DNA of 63,453 bases from Duncaniella sp. (GCA_029056055.1 JAIDCC010000048.1:1-63453), one strand, 5' to 3'; shown: positions 44,629 through 54,600, counted from the stretch's first letter. Made by a program: numbers and translations. The notes: generated by a model from the letters alone, not told the origin.

Positions 44629-45549
44629 TTATCGCATCTGGAGGTAAGTAATCTTGTCCATGTCGCCATAGTCAAGATTTTCGCCGCCCATGCCCCAGAT
44701 AAACATGTAGTTCGATGTGCCGGCAGCTGCGTGAATCGACCATTCGGGCGAGATGACAGCCTGCTCGTTGTGGAGCCAGATGATGCGGTTTTCCTGGGGT
44801 TCGCCCATGAAGTGGCACACGGCGTTGCCTTCGGGCACGTTGAAGTAGAAGTAGGCTTCGACGCGGCGGTCGTGGGTGTGGGCGGGCATGGTGTTCCACA
44901 CCGAACCGGGCTTAAGCTCGGTCAGACCCATCTGAAGCTGGCAGGGGCCTTCTTCGAGCACGTTGTTGACGATGAGCTGATTGATGACGCGGTCGTTGCT
45001 CTCTTCCATCGAGCCTGCTGCAAACGAGTTGGCCTTGATTGAACCCTTGCGGCCGTCGATGGTGATGAGCTGGGTCTTGTAGGCGGTGTGGGCGGGCGTC
45101 GAGTTGATGTAGAATTTCGCGGGGTTGGCGTTGTCCTTGCTGCGGAAGGTGACGTTCTTGTTGCCGCGGCCCACGTAGAGGGCGTCCTTGAAGTGGAGTT
45201 CATACTCTTTGCCGTCGACGGTGACGATGCCGTCGCCGCCGATGTTGATTACGCCGAGCTCACGACGTTCGAGGAAGTATTCGCTCTTGAGGGGGTCGAT
45301 GGTTTCGAGCACCATTTCCTTGCCTACGGGCACGACGCCGCCATAGACGAGACGGTCGTAGAGGGTGTAGGTGAGGTTGAATTTGTTCTCCTCCATGACT
45401 TTGGGCATCATGAAGTGCGAACGGAGCTGGGTGGTGTCGTAGTGCTTCACGTCGTCGGGATGACAGGCGCGCAGGATGGTATAGTCAGTCTGAGCCATTG
45501 CTGAGATTGAGGCGAGAGCCAGTGAGATGGTGAGAAATATTTTTTTCAT
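44629..45549 (-). CDS. kduI: 4-deoxy-L-threo-5-hexosulose-uronate ketol-isomerase with signal peptide
   Basis: 306 residues from the ATG at 45549. The first 20 residues ([20 protein letters not shown]) are a classical Sec signal; the family domain begins only after it, at about [18 protein letters not shown]. Zn ligands are seen in [13 protein letters not shown] and IHAAAG. KduI turns 5-keto-4-deoxyuronate into 2,5-diketo-3-deoxygluconate. The E. coli enzyme (278 residues) is cytoplasmic, so this one is predicted periplasmic, which is unusual. It lies between a permease gene (53 bp upstream) and nfnA. Confidence 0.92.
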   Translation of the reverse strand: MKKIFLTISLALASISAMAQTDYTILRACHPDDVKHYDTTQLRSHFMMPKVMEENKFNLTYTLYDRLVYGGVVPVGKEMVLETIDPLKSEYFLERRELGVINIGGDGIVTVDGKEYELHFKDALYVGRGNKNVTFRSKDNANPAKFYINSTPAHTAYKTQLITIDGRKGSIKANSFAAGSMEESNDRVINQLIVNNVLEEGPCQLQMGLTELKPGSVWNTMPAHTHDRRVEAYFYFNVPEGNAVCHFMGEPQENRIIWLHNEQAVISPEWSIHAAAGTSNYMFIWGMGGENLDYGDMDKITYLQMR

Positions 45550-45602
45550 ATCGTGGTGGTGATACCTTTTTAATGTGACAGAACAGAGAGAGGTCGTTAA
45601 AA

Positions 45603-47021
45603 TCAATGCTTTGCGAGATACTCCTTCTCGGCACGGGCTATGCGGCGTGCGTTCCACCACACGAGGGCGCAGGTGGCAAACGTCAGGAGGGCGGCGCCAA
45701 TCCACTTGAAGGTGTGGATGCTCCAGAAAATCACAAACGAGAAGGGCGAACCGGCGAAGTCGAGCGAACCGGCCTCGAAACCTGCGGGCACGGCCACGGC
45801 GGCATCGTCGGGACGCTGGGCATGGACGTCGGCTGCCGCCAGGGTGAAGTAGGGCGCGAGATAGGTCACGAGGTAGAGGGCCATGATGATGACCGCCAGA
45901 CCTACGATGAACGTCTTGAGCACGTTACCCTTGGTGTAGGGCAGCACGAGGGGGAACACGTAGAACATACCGGCAAGCGATGCGAGGGGCAGGAAGTTGT
46001 TTCCGGGCAGCACCACGGCCAGAAGCAGCGTGCAGGGGATGAGCAGAAGCGAGACAACGAGTGTGGTGGGGTGACCGATGACGAGGGCGGGGCTCATGCC
46101 GATGCTCAGACCCTCGGCGCCCTTGAACTTGCGGGCGATGAGCTGGCGCGTGGCGTCGGAGATAGGTTTCAGACCCTCGATGAAGAGCACCGTCACGCGG
46201 GGGATGAGTTCCATGACGGCTCCCATCTTGATGCCGAGGCCGAGGATGTAGGGGATGCCGTCGACAATCTCCTTGACGCTCTCGCAGGTGAGGCAACCGA
46301 TGGCCACGCCGACGAGCACGCCCAGGAAGAGCGGTTCGCCGAGGATACCGAATTTCTGCTTGAGACCTTCGGCGTCGATTTCGAGACGTTCGATGCCGGG
46401 GATTTTGTCGAGCACTTTATTAATAATGTAGGCGAAGGGCATGAAGCCGGCGCAGAAAGGCTGCGGAATCGAGATGCCCTCCATGTCCTTATAGAAATGC
46501 TGGAAGCGCGAGGCGGTCACGTCGGCTATGACGAGCGTGATGATGTAGCAGACGATGGCTGCGAAGAAGCCCCAGAGAAGGGGGTAGTCCCATCCGAGGG
46601 TCATCGTGGCAAAGTAGACCACGGCGCCGATGAATGCGAAATGCCAGTAGTTCCAGAGGTCGATGTTGACGGTGCGGGTGCCGCGGATGAGCAGCAGAAG
46701 CAGGTTGACACCCAGACAGACGGGGATGATGAAGGCGCCGACCGCCGTGTTGTAGGCCACCGACGCTGCCGCCGGCCAACCCATGTCGAACACCTGAAGC
46801 TGGAGGTCGTAGATGGCCACGACTTTTTCAAGCGCGGGACCGAGCGACGAGGTGAGAAGCGCGGTGACTATCGAAAGACCGATGAAACCTACGCCCACCT
46901 TGAGACCGCACATCAGCGCTTTGCTGAATTTCACGCCGATGCACACGCCGAGCACAGTGAAGATGATAGGCATCATCACTGCGGCGCCGAGGCCTATGAT
47001 GTAGCTGAATACTTGTTCCAA
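45603..47021 (-). CDS. PTS galactitol IIC (GatC/SgcC)-like permease
   Basis: 472 residues with about 11 membrane helices. The N-terminus [20 protein letters not shown] and the segment [18 protein letters not shown] (about 308-325) match GatC-type PTS IIC components. No IIA, IIB, EI or HPr gene is near, and Bacteroidales generally use no sugar PTS, so it probably works as a secondary transporter. Placed between kduD and kduI, it may bring uronate-derived diketo acids into the cytoplasm (inference). Confidence 0.88.
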   Translation of the reverse strand: MEQVFSYIIGLGAAVMMPIIFTVLGVCIGVKFSKALMCGLKVGVGFIGLSIVTALLTSSLGPALEKVVAIYDLQLQVFDMGWPAAASVAYNTAVGAFIIPVCLGVNLLLLLIRGTRTVNIDLWNYWHFAFIGAVVYFATMTLGWDYPLLWGFFAAIVCYIITLVIADVTASRFQHFYKDMEGISIPQPFCAGFMPFAYIINKVLDKIPGIERLEIDAEGLKQKFGILGEPLFLGVLVGVAIGCLTCESVKEIVDGIPYILGLGIKMGAVMELIPRVTVLFIEGLKPISDATRQLIARKFKGAEGLSIGMSPALVIGHPTTLVVSLLLIPCTLLLAVVLPGNNFLPLASLAGMFYVFPLVLPYTKGNVLKTFIVGLAVIIMALYLVTYLAPYFTLAAADVHAQRPDDAAVAVPAGFEAGSLDFAGSPFSFVIFWSIHTFKWIGAALLTFATCALVWWNARRIARAEKEYLAKH

Positions 47022-47127
47022 TGTGGAGAAAGAATAGGAGGTTTGTTGAGATAGGATTGCGGGGAGAGCGAGGGGAGAGCCGGAGCAGGGGGCGCCGCGG
47101 GCTGTCGTGCCCGACGGAGACGCTGCG

Positions 47128-47193
47128 GCCGGATGTGATGTCCGGCGGGACAGAGCCGCGGGCGGTTTGCGCCGTCGCGCCCTGTCCTGCCGG
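47128..47193 (-). other. Competing hairpins between kduD and the permease gene
   Basis: CTGTCCTGCCGG (47182-47193) can pair with CCGGCGGGACAG (47142-47153), while a shorter stem GCCGGA/TCCGGC (47128-47146) uses part of the same sequence. There is no T run, so it is not a plain terminator; it may protect or process the mRNA. Confidence 0.45.
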
Positions 47194-47207
47194 AAATGGA
47201 GGTGTCT

Positions 47208-48002
47208 TTACTTGGGCTGCTTGCCGATGTAGGCGAGGATGCCGCCGTCGACGTAGAGGATGTGGCCGTTGACGAAGTCGGAGGCGTCAGAGGCCAGGAA
47301 CACAGCCGGACCCATGAGGTCTTCGGGCTTGCCCCAGCGTGCGGCGGGTGTCTTCGAGATGATGAACTGGTCGAAGGGGTGACGCGAGCCGTCGGGCTGG
47401 ATTTCGCGCAGGGGTGCGGTCTGGTCGGTGGCGATGTAGCCCGGACCGATGCCGTTACACTGGATGTTGTATTCGCCATACTCCGAGCAGATGTTCTTGG
47501 TGAGCATCTTGAGGCCGCCCTTGGCTGCGGCGTAGGCCGAGACGGTCTCGCGGCCCAGCTCGCTCATCATCGAGCAGATGTTGATGATTTTGCCGTGGCC
47601 CTTCTTAATCATGCCGGGGATTACGGCCTTGGCGCAGATGTAGGGGGCGATGAGGTCGACGTCTACCACGCGGCGGAAGTCTTCGACCGATGTCTCGGTC
47701 ATGGGGATGCGCTTGATGATGCCGGCGTTGTTGACGAGGATGTCGATGGTGCCGACCGTGGCCTCGATGTCGGCCACCATAGCCTTCACGGCTTCTTCGT
47801 CGGTCACGTCGCAAAGATAGCCTTTGGCGTCGATGCCAAGCTCCTTGTATGCCTTGAGGCCGCGGTCTACGGTCTCCTGACGAGAGCAGTTGAACACAAT
47901 GCGGGCGCCTGCCTCGGCAAATGCCTGTGCGATGGCGAGTCCTATTCCGTAGGCAGCTCCGGTGACGAGCGCCACCTTGCCTTCAAGTGAAAAATTGACC
48001 AT
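47208..48002 (-). CDS. kduD: SDR-family 2-dehydro-3-deoxy-D-gluconate 5-dehydrogenase
   Basis: 264 residues. The SDR features are TGAAYGIG (about 15-22) for NAD(H), NNAG (about 91-94), the catalytic Ser near ICSMMSELG and YAAAKGG (about 157-163) with Tyr and Lys. With kduI nearby, it likely reduces 2,5-diketo-3-deoxygluconate to KDG with NADH; similar proteins are often named gluconate 5-dehydrogenase, which remains an alternative. It is the first gene of the minus-strand uronate run and has its own promoter. Confidence 0.88.
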   Translation of the reverse strand: MVNFSLEGKVALVTGAAYGIGLAIAQAFAEAGARIVFNCSRQETVDRGLKAYKELGIDAKGYLCDVTDEEAVKAMVADIEATVGTIDILVNNAGIIKRIPMTETSVEDFRRVVDVDLIAPYICAKAVIPGMIKKGHGKIINICSMMSELGRETVSAYAAAKGGLKMLTKNICSEYGEYNIQCNGIGPGYIATDQTAPLREIQPDGSRHPFDQFIISKTPAARWGKPEDLMGPAVFLASDASDFVNGHILYVDGGILAYIGKQPK

Positions 48003-48103
48003 GTCTATTGTTTTGATTTTAAGTTGTTTCAGTGCATTGCATTAAGGTATTGACCGGCCGACGCTGCCCTCGGCCGAGGCTCCGGACATAGTCGTTGTCG
48101 CTA

Positions 48104-48135
48104 CAAAATTACTACCTTTAGCGCAAACAATCAAA
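48104..48135 (-). promoter_or_regulatory. Promoter of kduD and the uronate operon
   Basis: TTTG (48132-48135), 20-bp spacer, TAATTTTG (48104-48111) on the minus strand, about 100 bp before kduD; this leader contains a CGGCCG-type stem (48055-48077) between promoter and gene. Confidence 0.7.
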
Positions 48136-48185
48136 TTTTTACTTAAAATAATGTAATTTTTTCACGCGGAGCGAAAAAATTTCCC

Positions 48186-48193
48186 TATCTTTG
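48186..48193 (+). promoter_or_regulatory. -7 element of fbp
   Basis: TATCTTTG on the plus strand 34 bp before the fbp ATG, with a T-rich stretch at the -33 position. Divergent from the kduD promoter. Confidence 0.55.
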
Positions 48194-48227
48194 TGCTGTC
48201 GGAGCCACCCAAATCCGACCTCCTGTT

Positions 48228-50273
48228 ATGACCGACTCACTCGCTACAATACCTTCAACCGAGCCGACCACTCCCCCGGTGGCCGAGCTTGTCCGCCCCG
48301 ACACCGACCGGCGCATCCTCGAACTCCTCGCCCAGAGTTTCCCTACGATAAGCGCCGCCTCTACCGAAATCATCAATCTCGAGGCCATCCTCAATCTTCC
48401 CAAGGGCACCGAGCACTTCGTGGCCGACCTCCACGGCGAGCACGAAGCCTTCCGCCACATCCTCAAAAACGCATCAGGCAACATCAAGCGCAAGGTGACC
48501 GACCTCTACGGCACCTCGATGCGCGAGACCGAGATTCGTCAGCTCTGCGCCCTCATCTATTATCCCGAAGAGAAGCTCCAGGACATCCGCCAGACCGAGA
48601 CCGACATCGAGAATTTCTACAATATCACCCTCCATCAGCTGGTGCGCGTCTGCCAGACCGTCTCGTCGAAGTACACCCGCTCGAAGGTGCGCAAGGCTCT
48701 CCCCAAAGAGTTTTCATACATCATCGAGGAATTGCTCCACGAGTCGCCCTCCGACTACGACAAGCAGGCCTACTTCAACCGCATCATCGAGAGCATCATC
48801 TCGACGGGGCAGGCCGACGCTTTCATCGTGGCCCTCTGCAACGTAATCCAGAAACTCTCCATCGACCAGCTCCACATTCTCGGCGACATCTACGACCGCG
48901 GGCCGGGTGCCCACCACATTATGGAGACCCTCGCCGACTACGGCAAATGGGACATCCAGTGGGGCAACCATGACATGCTTTGGATGGGAGCCGCCGCCGG
49001 CAACGACGCCTGCATCGCCAACGTGATACGAGTGTCGCTGCGCTACGGCAACCTCGCCACTCTCGAAGACGGCTACGGCATCAATCTGCTCCCCCTCGCC
49101 ACCTTCGCCATGGAGACCTATGCCGACGACGATTGCGAAGTCTTTGCCTGCCGCGCCAACAACGCCGACAATCCCCATTCCGAAAAGACCCTGCGCCTCA
49201 TCTCGAAAATGCACAAGGCCATTTCGGTGATTCAATTCAAACTCGAAGGTCAGCTCATCGCCGCCCACCCCGAATGGGGCATGGACGACCGCCGTCTGCT
49301 CCACCGCATTGATTTCGACGCCAAGACCATCACCCTGCCCGACGGAAAGACCTATCCCCTCACCGACCCGTCGCTGCCGACGGTCGACCCCGCAGACCCC
49401 TACCGCCTGACGCCCGAGGAGCTCCACTTGGTCCACAAGCTCAACCATTCGTTCCGGGTCAGCACCCTGCTCAAACGCCACATCGGTCTGCTCTTCTCAC
49501 ACGGCGCGATGTATGGCGTCTACAACGGCAACCTCCTCTTCCACGCCTCGATGCCCCTCAACGAAGACGGCTCGCTGCGCGAGGTCGAGGTCAACGGCCG
49601 GAAATACAAAGGTCGCGAGCTGATGAGACAAATCGGCATTCTCCTCCGCTCGGCCTTCAACGACGAAGCCTCCGACACCGACCGCAACTACGCGCGCGAT
49701 TACTATTGGTATCTCTGGTGCGGCCCCGACTCTCCGCTCTTCGACAAAGACCGCATGACCACCTTCGAACGCTATTTCATAGCCGACAAGGAGGCCGCTC
49801 ACGAGGAAAAAGGCTGGTATTACAAACTGCGCGACCGCGAGGAGGTGTGCGACATGATTCTCGACGAATTCGGCGTCACCGGCCAGCAGCGCCACATCAT
49901 CAACGGCCACGTGCCCGTGCGCACCGGAAGCGGCGAAAGTCCTATCCGCGCCGGAGGCCGACTGATGGTAATCGACGGCGGTTTCGCCAAAGCCTATCAC
50001 AAGACCACCGGCATAGCCGGCTACACGCTAATCTATCACTCCACCAACTTCGAGCTCGTCGAACACCAGCCCTTCACGTCCGAAGAAGATGCAATCCGCG
50101 AGGGCACCGACATCGTGCGCTCAAACAAGATGGTCGAGCAGGCCTCCCACCGCCAGCGTGTGCGCGACACCGACAAAGGGCGCGAGCTCCAAGGCCAGAT
50201 TGACGAACTCCGCGCCCTGCTCCACGCCTTCCGTTCAGGCACAATCAAGGAGCGCACCGGCTCTTCAAAGTAA
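48228..50273 (+). CDS. fbp: Fructose-1,6-bisphosphatase, class III
   Basis: 681 residues, the large class III type. Metallophosphatase motifs are HFVADLHGEHEAF (about 64-76), ILGDIYDRGPGAHH (about 217-230) and GNHDMLWMG (about 246-254), and the C-terminal half includes NGHVPVRTGSGESPI (about 559-573). It hydrolyses fructose-1,6-bisphosphate to fructose-6-phosphate for gluconeogenesis, with Mn2+ in characterised members. It heads the fbp-glycosyltransferase-ispE run; the next gene begins 30 bp on. Confidence 0.96.
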   Translation: MTDSLATIPSTEPTTPPVAELVRPDTDRRILELLAQSFPTISAASTEIINLEAILNLPKGTEHFVADLHGEHEAFRHILKNASGNIKRKVTDLYGTSMRETEIRQLCALIYYPEEKLQDIRQTETDIENFYNITLHQLVRVCQTVSSKYTRSKVRKALPKEFSYIIEELLHESPSDYDKQAYFNRIIESIISTGQADAFIVALCNVIQKLSIDQLHILGDIYDRGPGAHHIMETLADYGKWDIQWGNHDMLWMGAAAGNDACIANVIRVSLRYGNLATLEDGYGINLLPLATFAMETYADDDCEVFACRANNADNPHSEKTLRLISKMHKAISVIQFKLEGQLIAAHPEWGMDDRRLLHRIDFDAKTITLPDGKTYPLTDPSLPTVDPADPYRLTPEELHLVHKLNHSFRVSTLLKRHIGLLFSHGAMYGVYNGNLLFHASMPLNEDGSLREVEVNGRKYKGRELMRQIGILLRSAFNDEASDTDRNYARDYYWYLWCGPDSPLFDKDRMTTFERYFIADKEAAHEEKGWYYKLRDREEVCDMILDEFGVTGQQRHIINGHVPVRTGSGESPIRAGGRLMVIDGGFAKAYHKTTGIAGYTLIYHSTNFELVEHQPFTSEEDAIREGTDIVRSNKMVEQASHRQRVRDTDKGRELQGQIDELRALLHAFRSGTIKERTGSSK

Positions 50274-50303
50274 CCACACACCACTCCCCTCCCCTGCCGC
50301 AAA

Positions 50304-51482
50304 GTGAAAATCCTCTTCTGCACAAATTCGTTGGGCGCCTTCGGTGGCATCGAGCGCGTCACTATCGTCAAAGCCAACGCCCTCGCTGCCATTCCGGGCA
50401 ATGAGGTGATGGTGGCTTTCACCGACCGCGGCACGTTCCCAGAGCGCACCATCCACCCCCTCTCGCCGGCGGTCAGGACAGCCGACCTTGCCACTCCCTA
50501 CTGGCAATTCACAGGTTTGAAGTCTCTCATCAGAGGGTTTCTGCCTCAAGTGCTTCGGACGCGAAAGGCCCTGCGCAAAGTCATCGACGAGTTCAAGCCC
50601 GACGTAGTGGTGACCACCGGTGCCTACGAACGCTTCGCCGTCGCCTCCCTCCCCTCGCGCGGCAGATTTGCCAAAATCCGTGAGTATCATTTCAGCTCCG
50701 ACTTCCGTCGCTCCCTCGGCAACTCGGTGCCCATGCGGCTCAGAGCTTCGTTCATGGAATGGTTGGAGCGTGCAGTCATGTCGCGCTTCTTCGACAAATC
50801 CTATCTGCTGACGGCCGCCGACTTCTCGCGCAACTATGCCTCCCGAAGCTGCGCAAGGCGATTCGGATGGATGTGGAACCCCACTTCGTTCTCACCCGTC
50901 GAAAAGCCGTCACCCGGCCCACTCAAACGTATTCTGGCCATCGGCAGACTATCGATAGAGAAAAACTATGCCGAATTGCTCGAAATCTGGGCCAAAGTTT
51001 CACCCCATGCCCCCGGTTGGACGCTTCGAATCATCGGCAGCGGACCACAGGAACAGACACTTCGCGACAAAGCCAACCGACTCGACTTAACCGACTCGGT
51101 AGAATTTGCAGGATATTCGTCAGACGTGGCCTCCGAAATGGACAACGCCTCACTCCTCGCCGTTACGTCGTTCTACGAGGGCTTCAGTCTCGTCATCACA
51201 GAGGCATTGAGTCGAGCGCTCCCCGTCTTAGCCTACGACCTGCCCTATGGCCCGGCCGAACTAATCCGTGAAGGTCGCGACGGTTTCGTTGTGCCCCACC
51301 GCGACACATATGCTTTTGCCCGACGTCTGCTCCAACTGATTTCCAACCCCTCGCTCCTCGATGCGATGCGCCCCTCCGCGCTCGAACGCAGCCGCCTCCT
51401 TTCTCCCGAAGCTATCGCCGCCGGATGGATGCGCGAATACCAAAACCTAATTAAAAAGCAAGCACCCTCGAATAAGTCATGA
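50304..51482 (+). CDS. Glycosyltransferase family 4 protein
   Basis: 392 residues with a GTG start (KILFCTNSLGAFGGIERVT). The GGIERV loop is the acceptor-side motif; the donor half has ILAIGRLSIEKNYAELLEIW (about 211-230) and SFYEGFSLVITEALSRALPV (about 296-315), a GT-B signature with the EX7E pair. It probably acts in surface glycan or capsule assembly at the inner face of the membrane. Its last four bases overlap the ispE start, so the two genes are translationally coupled although their roles differ. Confidence 0.87.
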   Translation: MKILFCTNSLGAFGGIERVTIVKANALAAIPGNEVMVAFTDRGTFPERTIHPLSPAVRTADLATPYWQFTGLKSLIRGFLPQVLRTRKALRKVIDEFKPDVVVTTGAYERFAVASLPSRGRFAKIREYHFSSDFRRSLGNSVPMRLRASFMEWLERAVMSRFFDKSYLLTAADFSRNYASRSCARRFGWMWNPTSFSPVEKPSPGPLKRILAIGRLSIEKNYAELLEIWAKVSPHAPGWTLRIIGSGPQEQTLRDKANRLDLTDSVEFAGYSSDVASEMDNASLLAVTSFYEGFSLVITEALSRALPVLAYDLPYGPAELIREGRDGFVVPHRDTYAFARRLLQLISNPSLLDAMRPSALERSRLLSPEAIAAGWMREYQNLIKKQAPSNKS

Positions 51483-52315
51483 TTCTCTTCCCAAACGCCA
51501 AAATCAACCTCGGTCTCGACATTCTCTCGCGCCGCCCCGACGGCTACCACGACATTGCCACCGTGATGGTGCCGACCCGATGGCGCGACATCCTTGAAAT
51601 CGTACCCGCGCGAGGGAGCGAAACCACCCTCACCGTCACAGGCCGCGACCTCGGCGACTGTCCGCCTGAACGCAACCTCGTGATGCGCGCCTACCGGGCT
51701 CTTGCCGAAAAGACCGACGGACTACCCCCCGTCGACATCTACCTGCGCAAGGTCATCCCCGACGGTGCCGGGCTGGGGGGCGGCTCGGCTGATGCCGCAT
51801 TCACTCTCAAAGGCCTCAACTCACTCTTCAACCTCGGTTTTTCCGACGCCGACTTGGCCGACTTGGCCGCCACACTCGGCGCCGACTGCCCCTTCTTCGT
51901 TTACAACCGTCCCATGCTCTGCACAGGCACAGGCACCGAGCTTTTGCCCATCGAGCTGCCCGCGCTCCCGGGTCACGCGCTCCTCATCGTCAAGCCTCCG
52001 GTCTCTGTCCCCACCGCCGCGGCCTATCGCGGCGTGCGCCCGGCCCTCCCCGCCGAACCTATCCCCTCAATCCTCGCGAGCGGCGACATAGCCTCATGGC
52101 AGGGACGTCTCAAAAACGACTTCGAGCCCTCAGTCTTCGCCGCTTTCCCCGAAGTTGAGCGCGTCTACCGCGCCATGCTTGACCTCGCGCCTCTCTACGC
52201 CTCGATGTCGGGCTCCGGCTCGGCCGTCTATGGAATTTTCGAGGGTGACATTCTGTCACGCCTCTCTCCGGCCGAGACGTTTGCCGGTTGCGTGGTCAAC
52301 GCCTCGCGCCTCTGA
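51479..52315 (+). CDS. ispE: 4-diphosphocytidyl-2-C-methyl-D-erythritol kinase
   Basis: 278 residues. GHMP-kinase motifs: FPNAKINLGLDILSRRPDGYH (about 4 on), the ATP loop PDGAGLGGGSADAA (about 97-110) and the C-terminal SMSGSGSAVYGIF (about 241-253). It phosphorylates CDP-methylerythritol, the fourth step of the MEP isoprenoid pathway. The length fits the family. A strong terminator follows 23 bp after the stop. Confidence 0.96.
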   Translation: MILFPNAKINLGLDILSRRPDGYHDIATVMVPTRWRDILEIVPARGSETTLTVTGRDLGDCPPERNLVMRAYRALAEKTDGLPPVDIYLRKVIPDGAGLGGGSADAAFTLKGLNSLFNLGFSDADLADLAATLGADCPFFVYNRPMLCTGTGTELLPIELPALPGHALLIVKPPVSVPTAAAYRGVRPALPAEPIPSILASGDIASWQGRLKNDFEPSVFAAFPEVERVYRAMLDLAPLYASMSGSGSAVYGIFEGDILSRLSPAETFAGCVVNASRL

Positions 52316-52338
52316 AGCCGCTCCTCACCTCTCAATCT

Positions 52339-52371
52339 GTGTCCCGAATGAACGTTTGGGGCACTTTTTTT
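52339..52371 (+). terminator. Terminator after ispE
   Basis: GTGTCCC (52339-52345) pairs with GGGGCAC (52358-52364, one G-T wobble), followed by T7. Confidence 0.85.
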
Positions 52372-52442
52372 GTTGTAATGATAGATTTGCCGCTGTTTTG
52401 GCAAGGTTTTTGCATAGCTTAACTAAAAAATTACGATATACT

Positions 52443-53063
52443 ATGGGTAACAATAATACAAACGCCCCTCTCGACGAGGAGCGTCTCCACCGTGAAGCCG
52501 AAGGCGTCGAGAGCCTCGACGATGTGCAGGCAGCTTATGACGAAGAAAATTCGCAGCTCGACGAAGCTAACGACATGCTCAATCAGCAGGAAGCCGACAT
52601 CGACGCGCTCAACAAGCAGCTCGCCGACGCGCAGGCTCAGGTAGAGAAAGAAAAGAAAGAATACCTTTTCCTAATGGCCGAGTTTGACAACTTCCGCAAA
52701 CGCTCCGTCAAGGAAAAGGCCGAAATCATCAAGAACGCATCCGAAAGCACCCTCAAAGGTCTGCTTCCCATTGTCGACGACTTCGAGCGCGCGCTCGACG
52801 CCACAGCCAAGTCTGACGACCCCGCCGGCATTCGCGAGGGCATGGAGCTTATCTATCAGAAGCTTGTCAAATACCTCGCTCAGAATGGTGTCAAAGCCAT
52901 CGAATCGACCGGCAAACCCTTCGACCCCGAACTCCACGAAGCTATCGCGATGGTTCCCGCTGCCGACGACTCTCAGAAAGGCGTCGTAATCGACACCCCC
53001 TCAAAGGGCTACATGATTAACGACAAAGTGCTCCGCCATGCCAAAGTGGCCGTGGGCCAGTAA
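52443..53063 (+). CDS. grpE: Nucleotide exchange factor GrpE
   Basis: 206 residues from the ATG at 52443. A Glu/Asp/Gln-rich N-terminal coiled coil (about 12-70) leads into YLFLMAEFDNFRKRSVKEKAE (about 73 on), and the C-terminal beta domain ends with GYMINDKVLRHAKVAVG. It makes DnaK release ADP and is part of the heat-shock chaperone system. dnaJ follows 26 bp later; dnaK is not in the window. Confidence 0.96.
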   Translation: MGNNNTNAPLDEERLHREAEGVESLDDVQAAYDEENSQLDEANDMLNQQEADIDALNKQLADAQAQVEKEKKEYLFLMAEFDNFRKRSVKEKAEIIKNASESTLKGLLPIVDDFERALDATAKSDDPAGIREGMELIYQKLVKYLAQNGVKAIESTGKPFDPELHEAIAMVPAADDSQKGVVIDTPSKGYMINDKVLRHAKVAVGQ

Positions 53064-53089
53064 AACAACCCTAAATTCCCGTTTCCACT

Positions 53090-54259
53090 ATGGCAGCTAA
53101 AAGAGATTATTACGAAGTGCTTGGTGTCGACCGCAACGCCGACGAAAAAGCCATCAAAAGCGCCTATCGAAAGAAGGCCATACAATATCACCCCGACAAG
53201 AACCCCGGCGACAAGGAAGCCGAGGAAAAATTCAAGGAGGCCGCCGAGGCCTACGACGTGCTGTCTAATCCCGAAAAGCGCGCCAAGTACGACCAGTTCG
53301 GCCACGACATGGGCCCGCAAGGTTTCCCGGGCGGCGGTGCCGGCGGTTTCCACGCCGGTGGCTTCTCGATGGAAGACATCTTCAGCCAGTTCGGCGACAT
53401 CTTCGGAGGTGGTTTCGGCGGAATGGGTGGCTTCGAGAGTGCCGGTGGCCGTGCGCGCCGTCCTCGCCGACGCAAGGGCAGCGACCTGCGCATCAAGGTG
53501 AAACTCACCCTCGAAGACATTGCCAACGGCGTCACCAAGACTCTCAAGATTCCTACCCTCGTCAAAGACGACCATTGCAACGGCACCGGCGCTAAAGACG
53601 GCACCGCAATGGCCACCTGTCCCACCTGCGGCGGCGCAGGCTCGGTCATCGAGCAGCAGCAGACCATGTTTGGCGTGCGTCAGGCCCACGTGGAGTGTCC
53701 CCAGTGTCACGGTTCGGGTCAGGTCATCACCGAAAAATGCTCTTTCTGCAAGGGTGAAGGCGTTGTCCGTCAGGATGTCACCGTCAGCTTCACCATCCCC
53801 GCAGGCGTGCAGGACGGTCAGACGCTCACTCTCCGCGGCAAAGGCAACGCTGCCCTCAACGGCGGCGACAACGGCGACCTCCTCATCGTGGTCGAAGAGG
53901 TGAAACATCCCGAACTCATCCGCGACGGTAACGACGTGGTCTACAACCTCATGCTCGACATCCCCACAGCCGTCCTCGGCGGCTCCGTCGAAGTGCCCAC
54001 CATCTCTGGCCGTGCCCGCCTCAAAATCCCCGCAGGCACTCAGCCCGGCAAGGTGCTGCGTCTCCGCGGAAAAGGCCTCCCCTCGACCGACGGCTACGGC
54101 ACGGGCGACGAACTCATCAACGTGATGGTCTACATCCCCGAAAACCTCACCGACGACGAGAAGAAGTCATTCGAAGAGCTCCGCGACAAACCGGGTCTCA
54201 AGCCCGACGATGCCACCAAACACCGCATCTTCTCGAAGCTCCGACACATTTTCGAATAA
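53090..54259 (+). CDS. dnaJ: Chaperone DnaJ
   Basis: 389 residues. J domain 1-70 with HPD in [10 protein letters not shown], a Gly/Phe-rich linker (about 75-125), the cysteine domain (about 155-225), and C-terminal substrate-binding domains. It delivers clients to DnaK and stimulates its ATPase. Oddity: the first of the four CxxCxGxG repeats reads DDHCNGTG, with Asp160 where a zinc-ligand Cys is expected; the other three are intact ([24 protein letters not shown]). Zinc site I therefore has three Cys and perhaps one Asp. Confidence 0.96.
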   Translation: MAAKRDYYEVLGVDRNADEKAIKSAYRKKAIQYHPDKNPGDKEAEEKFKEAAEAYDVLSNPEKRAKYDQFGHDMGPQGFPGGGAGGFHAGGFSMEDIFSQFGDIFGGGFGGMGGFESAGGRARRPRRRKGSDLRIKVKLTLEDIANGVTKTLKIPTLVKDDHCNGTGAKDGTAMATCPTCGGAGSVIEQQQTMFGVRQAHVECPQCHGSGQVITEKCSFCKGEGVVRQDVTVSFTIPAGVQDGQTLTLRGKGNAALNGGDNGDLLIVVEEVKHPELIRDGNDVVYNLMLDIPTAVLGGSVEVPTISGRARLKIPAGTQPGKVLRLRGKGLPSTDGYGTGDELINVMVYIPENLTDDEKKSFEELRDKPGLKPDDATKHRIFSKLRHIFE

Positions 54260-54468
54260 GTAAGTGAGAAAAATAAATGAATAAATAAAAGGAAGTTATT
54301 TTTGTGATGATTTGTGCGCGGAACGAATGAGTGTAGCCGCGCTACACGATTGAGAGACAAGCATAAAGCATCCAAAAAGAACGAGTTTTATTATTCAAGA
54401 ATTTTTCTTCACATATCGTTTTATTTTTAGAACTTACTTAACCACATCCAACATTCGTTTTTTACGCC

Positions 54469-54510
54469 AAGCGCCCCAGCCTCATCATCGAGGCCCGGGC
54501 GCTTTAATAT
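54469..54510 (+). terminator. Terminator of grpE-dnaJ
   Basis: AAGCGCCC (54469-54476) pairs with GGGCGCTT (54497-54504), with an inner GCCTC/GAGGC stem; TTTAATAT follows. It lies about 210 bp after the dnaJ stop. Confidence 0.6.
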
Positions 54511-54544
54511 ATCTCACACGTAGAATTAAGAGTAATAGCTATGC

Positions 54545-54600
54545 AATAAAAAAACTAAACCCCGAGGTTTGTCTTGCGACAGGGACACTCGGGGGATTCC
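54545..54600 (-). ncRNA. Candidate small RNA made almost only of a terminator hairpin
   Basis: Directly after a good minus-strand promoter (54606-54637) comes a hairpin with CCCCGAG-type arms (54588-54594 with 54560-54566) and an inner TGTC/GACA stem, followed by TTTAGT7 (to 54548). The transcript would be about 55 nt. A 15-codon frame (MESPECPCRKTNLGV, 54555-54602) ends exactly before the T run, but its ATG sits at or before the expected transcription start. Confidence 0.45.
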
